Positions 14,535 through 16,105 of a DNA stretch of 16,105 bases are shown here, in pieces (positions within the stretch are counted from its first letter, which is position 1; each line of letters starts with the position of its first letter). The stretch lies in NCBI GenBank assembly GCA_039180865.1, contig JBCDCZ010000081.1, positions 1-16,105 of the forward strand. The letters are read 5' to 3'. A program made the translations under genes and the position numbers. The notes beneath the pieces were generated by a model that saw only the letters and a program-made list of their open reading frames with translations, did no database searches and was not told the DNA's origin. This stretch comes from JBCDCU01 sp039180865 (GTDB lineage Bacteria; Pseudomonadota; Alphaproteobacteria; Rhizobiales; JACESI01).

Positions 14535-16010
14535 ATGAGGTACTCGACCGCCCATGTGAAGACGATCAGTCTCCCGACGCTTGGATTTGCCGTCGGTTCA
14601 CTGATCCTTGCCTACCAACCCCTCATATGGCTCGTCGACACATGGCGCGACCCCTCATATCAGACAAGCGGTATTATCTATCTCCCGCTTGTTCTCGGTC
14701 TCATCCTTTGGAGCGTGACGAGCCCCGTCGTTTCCCCCAAAGGAACAGCGCCGAGACGCGCCGTCATCCTGCTGATCTGTGCCGCGGTCCTCCGGCTCGT
14801 CAGTCAGGTGGCGGCGATCAATGTCATTGGCGGAATTGCGCTCGCGCTCGATATCTACGCGATCCTGACACTTCTGCGTTTGCCGGAGCGCGCACGCTCC
14901 GTTTCGCCGTTTTGGGTATCCATCCTCTTCCTATTCTCCCTGCCGTTTGAGCGGATCCTCCAAAGGCTCCTTGGGTATCCTCTTCAGGAGGCTTCCGCAT
15001 TCGGAGCGTGCAAGACGCTCGGGCTCTTCTTCGATGACTTGATCTGCGAGGGGGTTCGTCTTCAGGTTGAAGGCAAAGACGTTCTGGTCGACCTGCCATG
15101 CTCGGGAACGATCGGCTTGATGCTGAGCCTTGCCGCGCTCGCAGCCCTCAACGCGCTTTATCATCCGACCCTTCGTCAGATCATGATCTGGACGACAGCC
15201 ACACTTGCTCTCAGCCTTCTAGGCAACACCTTTCGCATCAGTCTGCTCGCAATCGGTCTCGTTTATGAGGAGGCAACCGGCATCAATGTGATGGCGCAGC
15301 CGCTCCATGATTTGATCGGTTACGCAACGATTGCCTTGTCGCTCGTGCCCGTTCTATGGCTCTACCGGCCTGAAGGCGCACGCGCTCTGTCCCACGCCGA
15401 TTTGCAGCCAAGGGCGCGGATCCGGTCTAACACGTCCTCGTTCCAGAAGTTCGTTTCACTGGGATTCGTTTTGATCGCTTGCGGCATCGTTTTTCTGCCG
15501 CGTCAGGTGCTTGATGTCTCAAAAGCGCTTGCCGACACGCCGCTTCCGATTGTCCTCAATGGTTCTGCCAAGAAACTGCAGGATCTGACAGCCATCGAAC
15601 GCGCCTATTTCGAGCGCTATGGCGGTTCGGCCCAAAAGGCCCTCTATGGTCCGATGGCGCTTACGATGGTGCGCACGACATCGCCCCTCCGCCATCTTCA
15701 TGCGCCGGATGATTGCTTGCGTGGCCTTGGCTACCGCGTCGAATTTCTCGGGACCCGCTTCGAACCAGTCCCGACCGCACTCTACAAGGCAACCGGATCC
15801 GATGGACGGGCATGGCAGGTCGCCGTGACGTTCAAATCCAGCACCGGCCACGCCACGTCAAATGTCGCCGAAGCCATCTGGCTCTGGCTCCAAAATCCGA
15901 AAACCGAATGGACCAGCATCCAGCGCATCACGCCCTGGGCGCTCCACGACGGCCAGCGTCAGGGCTATGAGGCCGCAACGCTGACAGCTCTCAACCTTTC
16001 CACTCATTGA
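14535..16010 (+). CDS. Exosortase-family membrane transpeptidase with fused EpsI-like C-terminal domain
   Basis: The 491-residue protein has about eight hydrophobic helices in its first ~280 residues with the exosortase triad in order: Cys189 in VDLPCSGTIGL, Arg234 in GNTFRISLLAIG, and His258 in HDLIGYATIAL. Exosortases cut proteins carrying a C-terminal PEP-CTERM-like tail at the outer face of the inner membrane. After a further helix (about 306-323) comes a periplasmic domain (about 335-470) with SPLRHLHAPDDCLRGLGYRV. Its His389-Pro391, Cys394 and Gly pattern resembles EpsI (DUF3485) proteins that usually are separate. The start is ATG 14535, without a clear ribosome site; GTG 14556 is an alternative. 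It may belong to the alphaproteobacterial XrtT-type exosortases, but I cannot confirm this. It lies 20 bp before the next gene, probably in one operon. Confidence 0.87.
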   Translation: MRYSTAHVKTISLPTLGFAVGSLILAYQPLIWLVDTWRDPSYQTSGIIYLPLVLGLILWSVTSPVVSPKGTAPRRAVILLICAAVLRLVSQVAAINVIGGIALALDIYAILTLLRLPERARSVSPFWVSILFLFSLPFERILQRLLGYPLQEASAFGACKTLGLFFDDLICEGVRLQVEGKDVLVDLPCSGTIGLMLSLAALAALNALYHPTLRQIMIWTTATLALSLLGNTFRISLLAIGLVYEEATGINVMAQPLHDLIGYATIALSLVPVLWLYRPEGARALSHADLQPRARIRSNTSSFQKFVSLGFVLIACGIVFLPRQVLDVSKALADTPLPIVLNGSAKKLQDLTAIERAYFERYGGSAQKALYGPMALTMVRTTSPLRHLHAPDDCLRGLGYRVEFLGTRFEPVPTALYKATGSDGRAWQVAVTFKSSTGHATSNVAEAIWLWLQNPKTEWTSIQRITPWALHDGQRQGYEAATLTALNLSTH

Positions 16011-16030
16011 TCAAAACAAAGGGGTTCGCA

Positions 16031-16105
16031 ATGAAAGGAATGATCAAGAAAAAACCGTTCAACGCCGGATATGTATCGATTTCGGCTGCGCTTATTCTGA
16101 CGTTC
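16031..16105 (+). CDS. N-terminus of a membrane-anchored or exported protein, 3' truncated
   Basis: Twenty-five codons are visible before the window ends. ATG 16031 is preceded by AAAGGGG at a 6-base gap. The peptide starts with a strongly basic segment (MKGMIKKKPF) followed by ISAALILTF, the beginning of a hydrophobic helix, as expected for a signal peptide or membrane anchor. It sits 20 bp after the exosortase stop and is probably co-transcribed, which makes it a candidate substrate or partner of the exosortase. Nothing more can be said from the visible part. Confidence 0.6.
   Translation, partial: MKGMIKKKPFNAGYVSISAALILTF

Overview
The window reads as a stretch of an alphaproteobacterial chromosome, most likely Hyphomicrobiales (rhizobia-like, possibly marine) or a close relative. 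Reasons are the moderately high GC, tightly packed polycistronic genes with frequent TTG/GTG starts, and a rhizobial-style importer with two different ATPases, two permeases and a small membrane protein. The genus is inference. No RNA gene, CRISPR array, insertion sequence or phage gene is visible, and no gene-free stretch exceeds 300 bases.

Left part (2-9344). A truncated succinylglutamate desuccinylase/aspartoacylase-family gene ends at 760 and converges on a minus-strand operon. That operon, in transcription order, encodes a sugar/polyol-type solute-binding protein, two permeases, a 62-residue two-helix membrane protein, two MalK-type ATPases and a DhaK-DhaL dihydroxyacetone kinase (8068 down to 844). 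From the first permease to the kinase, genes overlap or are at most 11 bp apart, so they are probably translationally coupled. A hairpin separates the binding-protein gene from the permeases. A divergent LacI-family regulator (8316-9344) shares an intergenic region holding a perfect 16-bp palindrome with a central CpG. Together this looks like a substrate-controlled uptake and phosphorylation module for a small ketose or polyol (dihydroxyacetone, erythrulose, glycerol or similar).

Middle part (9430-12812). A crotonase-superfamily gene that lacks the two usual hydratase glutamates converges on a GntP-family permease. Next come a MarR-family repressor and a divergent, unrecognised four-helix membrane protein. 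Two near-identical 12-bp palindromes, exactly 22 bp apart, lie in their shared promoter and form a convincing MarR operator pair.

Right part (12907-16105). A Tat-exported multicopper oxidase with all four copper motifs is divergent from an exosortase with a fused EpsI-like C-terminal domain. The start of a membrane-anchored or exported protein follows 20 bp downstream and runs off the window. The exosortase pair is the best candidate here for a less-described system: a protein-sorting enzyme with no visible polysaccharide genes next to it.
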